Shown: positions 44,569 to 56,733, numbered from the stretch's first letter. The stretch is DNA of 64,000 bases from Variovorax sp. OV700 (GCF_900099805.1 NZ_FNDR01000018.1:1-64000), one strand, 5' to 3'. Notes: a model not told the origin generated them from the sequence alone. Numbers and translations are program-made.

Positions 44569-45276
44569 ATGAAAGACAACAAGCGCACAAGAATGATTCG
44601 ACCGCCGCGAGCCGCCTGGCTGCTGGCGGGTGCCTGCGGCCTTGGGAGTGCGGGTGCGCAGGCCGCGGGTCATTTCGATATCGACGATGCCGGCACGCTC
44701 GATCCGGGCCAATGCCAGTACGAAGCCTGGTGGGGCCGCACCGGTCCGGAGCCGGTAAACGGCCTGCACATCGGCCCCTCCTGTCGCGTGGGGCCTGTCG
44801 AACTCGGGCTGAACCTCGACCGGTTTTCGGCAGCGGGCATGCACTCGGTCGTCGCAGGCCCGCAGGTCAAATGGAATTTCTTCGGCGCGGCGGCCGATGC
44901 GCCGTTGAGCGCGGCACTTTCGCTCGGTGCCGCGTTCGACCTGACGCGCGGCGGCCGGGCGGGCGGGCAGTTTGTGCTGCCGGTCACGTGGCGTCCGACG
45001 GGCAGCCTGCAGATTCACGCCAACCTCGGCGCCGATTGGGCCACCGGAACCGGGGTTCGCACGCCGCGCGGCGGGCTGGCCGCGGAATGGGCGCTCGACG
45101 ACAAGGTGTCGCTCATCGCGGAGCGCAGCCGCGCGGCGGGCGTCTGGACCTCGCGCATCGGCGGGCGCTTCAGCCTCACGCCGCTGATCAGCGTGGACGT
45201 CAGCGCTTCGAGGACCGGACCGCAGGGCGTGCGTGGCTTCGTCGTGGGGCTGAATCACGAGTTCGCCTGGAAGTAG
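44569..45276 (+). CDS. Probable outer-membrane protein of unknown function
   Basis: About 235 residues with a signal peptide (ending Ala-Gln-Ala-Ala-Gly). The mature part alternates hydrophobic and polar residues with frequent aromatic/Gly turns and ends Glu-Phe-Ala-Trp-Lys, suggesting a beta barrel of 8-12 strands. Gly-Gln-Cys-Gln-Tyr-Glu near the N-terminus could hold a disulfide with Ser-Cys. No family is recognised. It may belong to the upstream two-component operon (50 bases apart). Confidence 0.5.
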   Translation: MKDNKRTRMIRPPRAAWLLAGACGLGSAGAQAAGHFDIDDAGTLDPGQCQYEAWWGRTGPEPVNGLHIGPSCRVGPVELGLNLDRFSAAGMHSVVAGPQVKWNFFGAAADAPLSAALSLGAAFDLTRGGRAGGQFVLPVTWRPTGSLQIHANLGADWATGTGVRTPRGGLAAEWALDDKVSLIAERSRAAGVWTSRIGGRFSLTPLISVDVSASRTGPQGVRGFVVGLNHEFAWK

Positions 45277-45288
45277 GCCCGTACGGAA

Positions 45289-46209
45289 TCAGCGCAGGTA
45301 GCGCTGAATGCGCTTCTCGTCTTCCGCCAGTTGCTGGCGCATGAGCGAAAGAAAGTCGCGGGCAGTGGTGGAAAGCACCTTGCCCGCGGGCAGGGCCAGC
45401 ACGCAGCTAAAAAATACGTCGACCGAGAGCCGGCGCACCACGAGGCCGCGTTCTGCGTAGTCGAGCGCCGTGATCGGGTTGACCAGCCCCACGCCCAGGC
45501 CGCGCACGGCCATCTCGCACACACTGGCCGCGTAAGGCGTCTGCACCATCACCCGAAGCGCTGCGCCGCGTTCGGCCAGTGCGGTTTCGAGCCCGCGGTG
45601 CGAAGGGTCCTCGGGGTTGAGGGCCAGGAAAGGCGCTTCTGCGAGCTGCTCCGGCTCGATGCACTTGAAGCGCGCCAGCGCATGGCCTTGCGGCATCACG
45701 ACCACGCCGGGAAACCGCGCGAAGGTCGAGTGCTCGATGCCTTCGAGCGGCAGTTCGTCGGCCATCAGGCCGAAGTCGGAGACGCCCTTTGCCACGCGGT
45801 CGCGCACGTCCTTGGAGCTGAGCACCTGCAGCGACACCTGTGGCCAGGGACTGTCGCCCCGGTGCGCCTTCAGGCGTTCCAGCGCACGGGGCATGAAGCC
45901 GAGGCCGAAGGCCGGGTAGCAACTGAGTTCGAGCTGGTTGGTGCCGAAGTCGCGCAAGCTGCGCATGCGGTGCTCGATGGCCTCCATGCCGATGAAGACG
46001 CGCTCTACCTCAGTCCACAGCGCACGCGCCTCGGGCGTGGGCACCAGCCGTCCACCGGTGCGCTGGAACAGGAGCATGCCGGCTTGCGCCTCGAGCCGCT
46101 TGAGCGACTGGCTGATGGCCGGTTGCGTCACATGCAGCAGCGCCGCGGCCTTGCGGGTGGAGCCGGCCCGCATCAGGGCCCGGAACGTCTCTATTTCGGC
46201 GAAGCGCAT
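45289..46209 (-). CDS. LysR-family transcriptional regulator
   Basis: 306 residues. The N-terminal winged helix (Phe-Arg-Ala-Leu-Met-Arg-Ala-Gly-Ser-Thr-Arg-Lys-Ala-Ala, then Gln-Pro-Ala-Ile-Ser-Gln-Ser) is followed by a LysR substrate-binding domain. It is divergent from the PLP enzyme at 46304 and probably regulates it and the Bug-type binding protein, responding to their substrate. A dyad abuts its start codon. Confidence 0.92.
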   Translation of the reverse strand: MRFAEIETFRALMRAGSTRKAAALLHVTQPAISQSLKRLEAQAGMLLFQRTGGRLVPTPEARALWTEVERVFIGMEAIEHRMRSLRDFGTNQLELSCYPAFGLGFMPRALERLKAHRGDSPWPQVSLQVLSSKDVRDRVAKGVSDFGLMADELPLEGIEHSTFARFPGVVVMPQGHALARFKCIEPEQLAEAPFLALNPEDPSHRGLETALAERGAALRVMVQTPYAASVCEMAVRGLGVGLVNPITALDYAERGLVVRRLSVDVFFSCVLALPAGKVLSTTARDFLSLMRQQLAEDEKRIQRYLR

Positions 46210-46227
46210 CGATAAGTTTATTTATCG
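46210..46227. promoter_or_regulatory. Perfect dyad CGATAA-N6-TTATCG at the LysR gene start
   Basis: A perfect 6+6+6 base inverted repeat directly abuts the LysR start codon (46207-46209) in the 94-base divergent region. It is AT-rich and well placed for autoregulation and control of the divergent PLP-enzyme gene. The classical T-N11-A pattern is not exactly present. Confidence 0.45.
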
Positions 46228-46303
46228 CTTGAGTATTTCAAGCTAGATGATTTTATTTCCAGATGCCTAAGATTTGGGCACGACTTACCCGCCTAGACCG
46301 CCT

Positions 46304-47521
46304 GTGAACACATCTCCGCCCGTTCCGGACTTCAAGTCCGCCGCGCTTCCCGACCTGTCGGCAAACCCATCGGGCGTCGCGCTGGCTCGAACGCTGCCGC
46401 CGGTGAGAAACCCTCGCCTGCAAGGCTTTCGGTGCCTGCGATGCGATGCCCCCTATCCCCTCACATTGGCGAACGATGGCTGTCCCGCCTGCCGGGACAT
46501 CGGCATCCATGTCGGATTGCGCGCCAGCTACCTGCCCGACAGCGGCAGCCCTCTGTCCATGCCCTACACGCCCGGCTTCACGCTAGGCGAGGGCCAAACG
46601 CCGCTCACGGAGATGCCAGAGCTGGCGCGGCAGTTCGGCGTGGCGCGCCTCGCAATCAAGGACGAATCGCGCAACCCCACGGGCTCTCACAAGGACCGCA
46701 TGACCGCCGTGGGCGTGGCTCAGGCGCTGGATTTCGGCGCCCACACGCTGGTGCTGGCCTCTTCGGGCAACGCCGCGATTTCGGCGGCGCACTATGCGTG
46801 GGCCGCGGGCCTGGTTTGCGAAGTGGCGACCTACGAGGGCTTGCCCGCCGCCTATGCACGGCAGCTCGACGCCCTGGGCGCCCGGCGCCACGTCTTTGCG
46901 GACAACGCCGGCCGCTGGGATTTCGTGCGTGAGCGCTCACGACATCCGGGCTATTTCGCACTGACCAATTACCGCCTGCCGGCATTGGGAAGCGCGCCGC
47001 TGGCGATCGAGGGCTACAAGCCCATTGCCCTGGAGTGCCTGATCGACGGCGGCCTGCCCGATCATGTCGTGATCCCCACGGCGCGCGGCGATCTGGCCTG
47101 GGGCATCTACGCGGGCTTTCGCGATCTGCTGGCCGCCGGACGCATTTCGCGCCTGCCGCGGCTCTGGCTGGTGGAGCCTTTTGCGCGCCTCTCGCGCGTG
47201 CTTGCCGGTGGCGCGCTCGACGGCATGTATCCCGGCGACACGGCGCAGTTTTCCACCGCCGGCGCCACCGTGACTTTCCTGCAGTGGCAGGCCGCCGTCG
47301 CCTCCGGCGGGGGCGTGGTGATGGTGAGCGACGACCAGGCCCGCGCGGCGCGGCGAAAGCTCACGGCGGCCGGCGTGAGCGCCGAACTGTGCGCGGCGGC
47401 CGGATTGGACGCCCTGCGCCAGCTGCGCGAAAGCAATGCCGTTGCCGGCGACGCCCACGTGGTGCTGATGCTCACCGCCAACGCCTCGCGCGACCCGACT
47501 TGGCCCGACGAGGCCGCCTGA
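46304..47521 (+). CDS. PLP-dependent enzyme, threonine-synthase-like (fold type II)
   Basis: 405 residues from a GTG start (a TTG at 46274 is an alternative). A Cys-x2-Cys...Cys-x2-Cys zinc-ribbon-like segment lies at about 43-62. PLP lysine is in Gly-Ser-His-Lys-Asp-Arg near 130, and Ser-Ser-Gly-Asn-Ala binds phosphate. This matches the threonine synthase / dehydratase family. Real threonine synthase usually sits with hom and thrB; here a LysR regulator and a Bug binding protein flank it, so a catabolic role on a hydroxy- or amino-acid is more likely. Confidence 0.75.
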   Translation: MNTSPPVPDFKSAALPDLSANPSGVALARTLPPVRNPRLQGFRCLRCDAPYPLTLANDGCPACRDIGIHVGLRASYLPDSGSPLSMPYTPGFTLGEGQTPLTEMPELARQFGVARLAIKDESRNPTGSHKDRMTAVGVAQALDFGAHTLVLASSGNAAISAAHYAWAAGLVCEVATYEGLPAAYARQLDALGARRHVFADNAGRWDFVRERSRHPGYFALTNYRLPALGSAPLAIEGYKPIALECLIDGGLPDHVVIPTARGDLAWGIYAGFRDLLAAGRISRLPRLWLVEPFARLSRVLAGGALDGMYPGDTAQFSTAGATVTFLQWQAAVASGGGVVMVSDDQARAARRKLTAAGVSAELCAAAGLDALRQLRESNAVAGDAHVVLMLTANASRDPTWPDEAA

Positions 47522-47552
47522 ACGTCCGAGCCACCCTTAAGGAATTGAAACC

Positions 47553-48536
47553 ATGCAAGCAATGCAACGCCGCGCCTTCCTGGCTGCCGGTTCGGCCGCC
47601 CTGTTCACCGCCGCGGCGCCGCGCGCCTGGGCGGCTTTTCCCGACAAGCCCATTAAGCTGATCGTGCCGTGGGCGGCTGGCGGGAGCACCGACGCCATTG
47701 CGCGCGCCATGGCGAAACGCATGAGCCAGACGATCGGCAGCTCGGTGATCGTCGACAACCGCCCGGGTGCTGCCGGCCAGATCGGCACCGAAGCGGCGGC
47801 CAAGGCCGTGCCCGACGGCTACACGCTTGCCATTGTCGAGTTGCCGCACGCCATTGCGCCCGCGGTGACGACGCGGTTGCCCTACGACCTGCTGCGCGAC
47901 TTCACGCCGGTGACGATGATCGGCACGTCGCCCCTCGTCTTCTTTGCCGGCATGGACGACGACAGCCGGGATTTCAAGACCTTCATCAAGACGGCGGCCG
48001 CCCGGCCGATGCCGCCGGCCATCGCGCACAGCGGCGCCGGCACGGTGAGCCACCTGGCGGCCGAACTGCTGGCGAGCCGCACGAAGATCAAGTTCAACAT
48101 GGTTCCCTATCGCGGCTCGGCGCCTGCACTCACCGACGTAGCGGCGGGCACGGTGGCCGGACACTTCGCGACGCTGGCCAGCGGTTCCAGCCTTCTGGGC
48201 GGCAACAGGATCCGCCCGCTGCTGGTGACGAGCGCGCAGCGCGTGAACATTCCGGGCCTCAAGGATGTGCCTGGCTTGGCGGAGAGCGGGCTCAAAGGTC
48301 TCGAGATCGACCAGTGGTGGGCCATGGTGGCGCCCGCCACCACGCCGCTGGAAGTGATCGAGCGGCTGCGGCGCGAGGCGATCGCGGCGCTGGACCATCC
48401 GTCGGTGAAGGAGCGCATGGCGGTGCTGGGTGTGCAGCTGAAGGGCTCCACCACGGGTGAACTGCGGGCTTTCATGCGCTCGGAAGCCGAGCGCTGGCAG
48501 AAGGTGGCGCACGACATCGGGCTTCAGCCGCAATAA
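47553..48536 (+). CDS. Bug/TctC-type periplasmic substrate-binding protein
   Basis: 327 residues. A twin-Arg start (Gln-Arg-Arg-Ala-Phe-Leu) with a signal peptide ending Ala-Trp-Ala-Ala, then Phe-Pro-Asp-Lys-Pro-Ile-Lys-Leu-Ile-Val-Pro-Trp-Ala-Ala-Gly-Gly, Asn-Arg-Pro-Gly-Ala and the Pro-Asp-Gly-Tyr-Thr motif, all typical of Bug proteins. They bind carboxylates and often lack a local permease, as here. Probably co-transcribed with the PLP enzyme. Confidence 0.93.
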   Translation: MQAMQRRAFLAAGSAALFTAAAPRAWAAFPDKPIKLIVPWAAGGSTDAIARAMAKRMSQTIGSSVIVDNRPGAAGQIGTEAAAKAVPDGYTLAIVELPHAIAPAVTTRLPYDLLRDFTPVTMIGTSPLVFFAGMDDDSRDFKTFIKTAAARPMPPAIAHSGAGTVSHLAAELLASRTKIKFNMVPYRGSAPALTDVAAGTVAGHFATLASGSSLLGGNRIRPLLVTSAQRVNIPGLKDVPGLAESGLKGLEIDQWWAMVAPATTPLEVIERLRREAIAALDHPSVKERMAVLGVQLKGSTTGELRAFMRSEAERWQKVAHDIGLQPQ

Positions 48537-48549
48537 ACCAGGTTCCGAT

Positions 48550-48582
48550 GGGTCCGGCCGTTTGCCCGGCCCGCCGTTTTTT
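48550..48582 (+). terminator. Possible rho-independent terminator of the Bug gene
   Basis: An eight-base stem (GGGTCCGG with CCCGGCCC, one mismatch and one wobble) and a seven-base loop are followed four bases later by six Ts. It lies 13 bases after the Bug stop and just before the convergent DUF721 stop. Confidence 0.45.
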
Positions 48583-48585
48583 GGT

Positions 48586-48894
48586 TCAGCGCCCGGTTTG
48601 CACCTTGATCCGGATTGTGTTCACGTCCCAGCCCTTGCTGCGCAGCCGGGTGACCAGCATCGGGGACAGCTGGCGCAGCTTGGCGGCCGCGGCGCTGCCG
48701 TTGACCAGCAGGCACCATACGTCCCCTTCCGCCGGGCCGGCCTGCACGGCGGGCCGCATGGCCGGCGGTATCAATCCTTCGACCGCCCGCAGCCGCTCGC
48801 TGGCGTCGCGTGCGCGCGCAATCAGGCTCGCCAGGGTGGGCGAGCCTTCAGCGGCCTGCTGCAACGTGAAGGGAGGGACGGAGCGGCGATTCAT
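48586..48894 (-). CDS. DUF721/DciA-like protein
   Basis: 102 residues. Helix-rich N-terminus, then Trp-Cys-Leu-Leu-Val-Asn-Gly-Ser-Ala-Ala-Ala-Ala-Lys-Leu-Arg-Gln-Leu near 60-76, resembling DUF721/DciA proteins that load the replicative helicase in bacteria without DnaC. Divergent from secA, as often in beta-proteobacteria. The DciA assignment is by context and pattern. Confidence 0.6.
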   Translation of the reverse strand: MNRRSVPPFTLQQAAEGSPTLASLIARARDASERLRAVEGLIPPAMRPAVQAGPAEGDVWCLLVNGSAAAAKLRQLSPMLVTRLRSKGWDVNTIRIKVQTGR

Positions 48895-49083
48895 GGGTAA
48901 TCCGGAGGATGGAACAAGACAGCTAAAATGCCCGGTTTGCCGACGCTTGCGCCGGCAGATCGGTCTGGAGCCGCTTGCTTTCGAGGCTTGCATTCGAAGA
49001 AGGCGCGCCCAACTGCTTTCACCATATCTTAGGGAATCCGGTCGCAGTGCCTGTGTGTCAGGTGCCCGTCCATCTCCACGCCA

Positions 49084-51876
<2,793 letters not shown>

Positions 51877-51906
51877 CCCAGAAACATCCGAAGAGAAATA
51901 ACCGCC

Positions 51907-53136
51907 ATGCCCGTGAACCTGTCCGCTCCTGATCCTGCCGCCTTGTTCGCGGTGCCCGGCGTCCGCATTGGCGTGGCCGAAGCGGGCGTGCGCAAGGCGA
52001 ACCGCAAGGACCTGACCGTCGTGCTGATCGATGAAGGCTCTGCGGTTGGCGGCGTGTTCACCCAGAATCGCTTCTGCGCCGCACCGGTGCAGGTCTGCCG
52101 CGACCACCTGGCCGCCAACTACGGCATTCGCGCGATGGTGATCAACACTGGCAACGCCAATGCAGGCACGGGCGAAGACGGCCTGATGCGCACGCGTTCC
52201 ACCTGCATCGCGCTCGCGCGCCATCTGGAAATCGCGCCCGAGCAGATCCTGCCTTTCTCGACCGGCGTGATCATGGAGCCGCTTCCGGTGGACCGCATCG
52301 AAGCCGGCCTGCCCGCCGCGCTGGCCGACGCTTCGGAGAACCACTGGGCACGTGCCGCTGAAGGCATCATGACCACCGACACGATCCCCAAGGCTTTCAG
52401 CCAGCAGGTTCAGGTCGGCGGTGCCACCGTCACCATCACCGGCATCAGCAAAGGCGCCGGGATGATCCGTCCGAACATGGCGACCATGCTGGGCTTCATG
52501 GCCACCGACGCCAAGATCGACGCTGCGCTGATCCAGCCGCTCGCCAAGTTGTTGGCCGATGCCTCGTTCAACCGCGTGACCATCGACGGCGACACTTCGA
52601 CCAACGACTCCTTCGTGGTCATTGCCACGCAGAAGGCCGCGCACGCCACCATCACCTCGCTGGAGTCGGCCGCCGGCCAGGCACTCGTGGCCGCCATGCA
52701 GAACGTGGCCCGCCAGCTGGCGCAAGCCATCGTGCGCGACGGCGAAGGCGCCACCAAGTTCATCACCATCCAGGTCGAAGGCGGCCGCGATGCTGCCGAG
52801 TGCAAGCAGGTGGCTTATGCCGTGGCGCACTCGCCGCTGGTCAAGACCGCGTTCTTTGCCAGCGACCCGAACCTCGGCCGCATCCTGGCGGCCGTGGGCT
52901 ACGCGGGCATTGCCGATCTCGACCAGACCGGCATCGACCTTTTCCTCGACGACGTGCACGTGGCGGTCAAGGGCGGGCGCAACCCGTCGTACCGCGAGGA
53001 AGACGGCCAGCGCGTGATGAAGCAGAGCGAGATCACGGTGCGCATCGCCTTGGGCCGCGGCAACGCGAGCGAGACCGTGTGGACCTGCGACCTGAGCCAC
53101 GAGTACGTGACCATCAACGCCGACTACAGGTCATGA
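51907..53136 (+). CDS. argJ: Bifunctional ornithine acetyltransferase / N-acetylglutamate synthase
   Basis: 409 residues. The self-cleavage site is Met-Ala-Thr-Met-Leu-Gly-Phe with nucleophile Thr193. The C-terminus ends His-Glu-Tyr-Val-Thr-Ile-Asn-Ala-Asp-Tyr-Arg-Ser, as in ArgJ. It recycles acetyl groups in arginine synthesis. Its stop overlaps the next start (ATGA). Confidence 0.97.
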   Translation: MPVNLSAPDPAALFAVPGVRIGVAEAGVRKANRKDLTVVLIDEGSAVGGVFTQNRFCAAPVQVCRDHLAANYGIRAMVINTGNANAGTGEDGLMRTRSTCIALARHLEIAPEQILPFSTGVIMEPLPVDRIEAGLPAALADASENHWARAAEGIMTTDTIPKAFSQQVQVGGATVTITGISKGAGMIRPNMATMLGFMATDAKIDAALIQPLAKLLADASFNRVTIDGDTSTNDSFVVIATQKAAHATITSLESAAGQALVAAMQNVARQLAQAIVRDGEGATKFITIQVEGGRDAAECKQVAYAVAHSPLVKTAFFASDPNLGRILAAVGYAGIADLDQTGIDLFLDDVHVAVKGGRNPSYREEDGQRVMKQSEITVRIALGRGNASETVWTCDLSHEYVTINADYRS

Positions 53137-54008
53137 ATGAAAAGTTCGAAAAGCTGATCGAACGTGCCGAACAGCTGATCGGCCGCATCGAGTCGATCCT
53201 GCCGCAGCCGCTGGCGGCGCCGGCTGATTGGAACGCGTCGATCGCGTGGCGTTACCGCCGCCGCAGCTCGGGCCATGGCGTGCTCGAGCCGGTGAAACAC
53301 GTGGCCTCCATGGCGCTCGATTCGCTGAGGGAAATCGACGTCCAGAAGGAAAAGATCGAGCGCAACACGCGCCAGTTCGTCGAGGGCAAGCCGGCCAACA
53401 ACGTGCTGCTGACGGGTGCGCGCGGCACGGGCAAGTCGTCGCTCATTCGCGCCTGCCTGCAGGCCTATGCGCCGCAGGGGCTGCGCCTGATCGAAGTCGA
53501 CAAGGCCGAACTGACCGACCTGCCCGACATCGTCGAGGTGGTGTCGCAGCGGCCCGAAAAATTCATCGTGTTCAGCGACGACCTGAGCTTCGACGAAGGC
53601 GAGCCCGGCTACAAGGCGCTGAAGTCGATCCTGGACGGCTCGATTGCGGCGGCCACGCCCAATGTGCTGATCTACGCGACCAGCAACCGGCGCCACCTGC
53701 TGCCGGAATACATGAAGGACAACCTCAGCTACACCCATACCGAGGACGGCGAAGTGCATCCCGGCGAAGTGATCGAGGAGAAGATCTCGCTGTCGGAGCG
53801 CTTCGGCCTGTGGGTGAGCTTCTATCCCTTCAGCCAGAACGAATACCTGGCGATCGTCGCGCAGTGGCTGTCGTCGTTCGGTGTCGACAAAGCTGCCATC
53901 GAGGCAGCGCGTGCCGAGGCGCTGGTGTGGGCGCTGGAGCGCGGTTCGCGCAGCGGCCGCGTGGCCTACCAGTTCGCACGCGACTATGCCGGACGGGCTT
54001 CCGCATGA
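53133..54008 (+). CDS. DUF815-family AAA+ ATPase
   Basis: 291 residues. Walker A Thr-Gly-Ala-Arg-Gly-Thr-Gly-Lys-Ser-Ser near 93, Walker B-like Phe-Ile-Val-Phe-Ser-Asp-Asp-Leu-Ser-Phe, and Tyr-Ala-Thr-Ser-Asn-Arg-Arg-His-Leu (sensor/Arg region) define this family of unknown role. It is coupled to argJ and mutT by overlapping ATGA junctions. Confidence 0.88.
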   Translation: MNEKFEKLIERAEQLIGRIESILPQPLAAPADWNASIAWRYRRRSSGHGVLEPVKHVASMALDSLREIDVQKEKIERNTRQFVEGKPANNVLLTGARGTGKSSLIRACLQAYAPQGLRLIEVDKAELTDLPDIVEVVSQRPEKFIVFSDDLSFDEGEPGYKALKSILDGSIAAATPNVLIYATSNRRHLLPEYMKDNLSYTHTEDGEVHPGEVIEEKISLSERFGLWVSFYPFSQNEYLAIVAQWLSSFGVDKAAIEAARAEALVWALERGSRSGRVAYQFARDYAGRASA

Positions 54009-54466
54009 GCGCGCAGCCGCAGCCTGAAGGCCGCAAGCACACCGAGGTGGCTGTCGGCGTGTTGATTCGCCCGGCCGACGAAGCGCTGCTGCTGTCGACC
54101 CGGCCCGAGGGCAAGGCCTATGCCGGCTTCTGGGAGTTTCCGGGCGGCAAGATCGAGGCCGGCGAAACGGTGGAGCAGGCACTGCGCCGCGAGCTGCACG
54201 AAGAACTGGGCATCACCATCGCGGGCGCCGAGGTCTGGAAAGTGACCGAACACGACTACCCGCATGCGCTGGTGCGATTGCACTGGTGCAAGGTCACGGC
54301 CTGGAGCGGCGAGTTCGAAATGCGCGAAGGGCAGGCCATGTGCTGGCAGCAACTACCGCTCGACGTGGCTCCGGTGCTGCCGGGTGCCTTGCCGGTGCTC
54401 GAATGGCTGACCCAGGAGCGCGGGCTGCCCGCGTCGGCGGCGCTGGCGGTTTCGACCCTGGCCTGA
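54005..54466 (+). CDS. mutT: Nudix hydrolase, MutT (8-oxo-dGTPase)
   Basis: 153 residues. Complete Nudix box from Gly-Gly-Lys-Ile-Glu-Ala-Gly-Glu to Arg-Glu-Leu-His-Glu-Glu-Leu-Gly-Ile near 51-71, with the MutT-type Phe-Trp-Glu-Phe-Pro-Gly-Gly just before. It clears oxidised dGTP from the nucleotide pool. ATG overlaps the previous stop by four bases. Confidence 0.92.
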   Translation: MSAQPQPEGRKHTEVAVGVLIRPADEALLLSTRPEGKAYAGFWEFPGGKIEAGETVEQALRRELHEELGITIAGAEVWKVTEHDYPHALVRLHWCKVTAWSGEFEMREGQAMCWQQLPLDVAPVLPGALPVLEWLTQERGLPASAALAVSTLA

Positions 54467-54530
54467 TGGACTGGGCCGCGAGGTCGGGCGAGCGCGGCTT
54501 GCTGGCGCCGCGGGCCTGAGACAAGAAGAC

Positions 54531-56477
54531 ATGCTGCATCCCAAGTACCGTGCCGACATCGATGGCCTGCGTGCCGTGGCGGTGGCGTCGGTGCTGGCCT
54601 TCCACGCGTTTCCCGACGCGTTGCCAGGCGGCTTCATCGGGGTCGACATCTTCTTCGTGATCTCGGGCTTCCTGATCACGACGATCATCATGCAGAGCCA
54701 TGCGGTGGGCGATTTCAGCTACCGCGATTTCTATGCACGGCGCATCCGGCGGATCTTTCCGGCACTGACGCTGGTGCTGCTGGCCACGCTCGCCTTCGGC
54801 TGGTATGCGCTGCTGCCCAGGGAGTTCACCGAACTCGGCAAGCAGGCGGCGGGCGGCGCGGCCTTCATTGCCAACTTCATCTTCTGGGGCGAGGCCGGCT
54901 ATTTCGATACGGCCGCGGAGACCAAGCCGCTGCTGCACCTGTGGTCGCTGGGCATCGAGGAGCAGTTCTATATTTTCTGGCCCATGTTGCTGGCGTTGGC
55001 CTGGCGTCGGCGCTGGCCGATTCTCCGGCTGCTCTGGGTGCTGGCGGTGGTTTCGTTTTTGGTCAACGTGCTGACGATCCATCCTTTTCGCACGGCGGCC
55101 TTCTACTCACCCGCTTCGCGCTTCTGGGAGCTGATGGTGGGCGGCATCCTGGCCTGCATGCGCCTGCGGCCCGCCAAGGAACCGGTGCCGGCCTGGCGCA
55201 GCCACGTGCAGTCGTGCATGGGCGTGGGACTGATCGTGCTGGGGCTCGTGATGACCCGCAGCGACAAGGCGTTTCCGGGGTGGTGGGCGCTGCTGCCCAC
55301 GCTGGGCGCGGCGAGCTGTATCGCGGCCGGGCCTGCGGGCGTGCTGAACAGGCATGTGCTCGCCAGCCGTCCGATGGTGTGGATCGGTCTCATCAGCTAT
55401 CCGCTCTATCTCTGGCATTGGCCCTTGCTGGTCTACGCACGTATCGTGAACGAAGGCGAGCCGGCGCCCGTCGTGCGTGCGGCGATGGTGCTGGCGAGCG
55501 TGGCGCTGGCCTGGCTCACCTATCGATTCGTCGAGCGCTTCACCCGGGCACGAGCTAACGTCGGCATCCTGCGCTTGCTCGCGGGCGGCAGCATGGCGAT
55601 TGCGGTCGCCGGGCTGCTGGCGCTGGGCGGCATGGCACCGCGCAACGGCAGCGACCTGCTGCGCAAGGTGACCGACGCCACGGTGGACGACAACTACTAC
55701 GCCGGCTTCGAGCAGCAGAAGATCGGCGCCTATCCGGTCAAGCGCGTGGGTAGCGGCGATCGCAAGGTCTTGCTGATCGGCGACAGCCACATCCAGCAGT
55801 ACGCGCCGCGTGCGATGGAGCTTGCACGCAGCTCGCCCCAGCGCATGGCCACGACCTACTTTTCGACGTATGGCGCCTGTCCACCGGTGCCCGGCATGGT
55901 CGCCGAGGGCAACCCCGGCTGCGAGCAGGCGCGCCGCGAAATGCTCGCGCTGGCCGTCGATCCGCGGATCGACACGGTGGTGGTCGGGGCCTGCTGGAAC
56001 TGCTACTTCACGGGCAACTTTCCGCTGCCGTTCTACTTTCAGGATGGCGCCTCGGGCTACCTTGTGAACAATGGCGGCGCGGGCCTCGGGCCGTCGCTCG
56101 CGTCTCTCGAAAAGCTGCTGGTGCAACTGGTGCAGCACAAGAAGAAGGTCTACCTGCTGCTGGACAACGCCAGTGGCCCCGAGTTCGAGCCGCGGCGCCT
56201 CATCGAAGGCAGCCGCATGGGCAAGATGGTGGCGCTGACCAGCACGCCTGCCGCCCCGCTGCCGCCGGAACAGGCGAGACTCAATGAGCAGCTGCGCGCG
56301 CTCGCGCTCTCCAGCGGTGCGGAGCCCATCGACGTGATGTCAAGGCTCTGTGCAGAGGGGCAGTGCCTCCGGGCGACACCCGACGATGCGCCGGCTTACA
56401 AGGACCGGGAGCACCTGCGTCCGGCGTACGTCCGCAAGCACGCGGACTACCTGGACCGCGTCTTTCTTGCGCCGTAG
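54531..56477 (+). CDS. Acyltransferase-3 with C-terminal SGNH domain (OafA/OatA-like)
   Basis: 648 residues. The N-terminal 380 residues hold about ten membrane segments with Arg-Ala-Asp-Ile-Asp-Gly-Leu-Arg-Ala-Val-Ala (start signature) and Phe-Phe-Val-Ile-Ser-Gly-Phe-Leu. The C-terminal part has Leu-Leu-Ile-Gly-Asp-Ser-His-Ile-Gln (SGNH block I, near 410). It probably O-acetylates a surface glycan such as O-antigen or peptidoglycan. It sits inside an otherwise conserved gene block. Confidence 0.9.
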   Translation: MLHPKYRADIDGLRAVAVASVLAFHAFPDALPGGFIGVDIFFVISGFLITTIIMQSHAVGDFSYRDFYARRIRRIFPALTLVLLATLAFGWYALLPREFTELGKQAAGGAAFIANFIFWGEAGYFDTAAETKPLLHLWSLGIEEQFYIFWPMLLALAWRRRWPILRLLWVLAVVSFLVNVLTIHPFRTAAFYSPASRFWELMVGGILACMRLRPAKEPVPAWRSHVQSCMGVGLIVLGLVMTRSDKAFPGWWALLPTLGAASCIAAGPAGVLNRHVLASRPMVWIGLISYPLYLWHWPLLVYARIVNEGEPAPVVRAAMVLASVALAWLTYRFVERFTRARANVGILRLLAGGSMAIAVAGLLALGGMAPRNGSDLLRKVTDATVDDNYYAGFEQQKIGAYPVKRVGSGDRKVLLIGDSHIQQYAPRAMELARSSPQRMATTYFSTYGACPPVPGMVAEGNPGCEQARREMLALAVDPRIDTVVVGACWNCYFTGNFPLPFYFQDGASGYLVNNGGAGLGPSLASLEKLLVQLVQHKKKVYLLLDNASGPEFEPRRLIEGSRMGKMVALTSTPAAPLPPEQARLNEQLRALALSSGAEPIDVMSRLCAEGQCLRATPDDAPAYKDREHLRPAYVRKHADYLDRVFLAP

Positions 56478-56489
56478 CGCAAGGTGCGC

Positions 56490-56702
56490 TTATTGGACCT
56501 TCTTCGGGTCGCCGAAGGGCTCGTCGTCGGCCGGCGCTTCTGTCGGCATCCGGAACTCCTCGCTGGCCCAGGCCCCGAAATCGTTGCCCTTGCAGCGCGC
56601 ACTGCAGAACGGGCGATAGGGGTTGCGCTCGGCGTAGACACTGTCGCCGCCACACGAGGGGCAGCGGACGATCCGCTCGCCGATCTTGTTCACGTCGCTC
56701 AT
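56490..56702 (-). CDS. yacG: DNA gyrase inhibitor YacG
   Basis: 70 residues. Zinc ribbon Arg-Cys-Pro-Ser-Cys-Gly near 13-18 and Phe-Cys-Ser-Ala-Arg-Cys-Lys near 32-38, then the Asp-Phe-Gly-Ala-Trp-Ala-Ser-Glu-Glu helix. YacG binds GyrB and blocks DNA binding. Paired with zapD as usual. Confidence 0.95.
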   Translation of the reverse strand: MSDVNKIGERIVRCPSCGGDSVYAERNPYRPFCSARCKGNDFGAWASEEFRMPTEAPADDEPFGDPKKVQ

Positions 56703-56733
56703 TGGGTAACCTCCGTGCTCCGCACTGCGGCGC

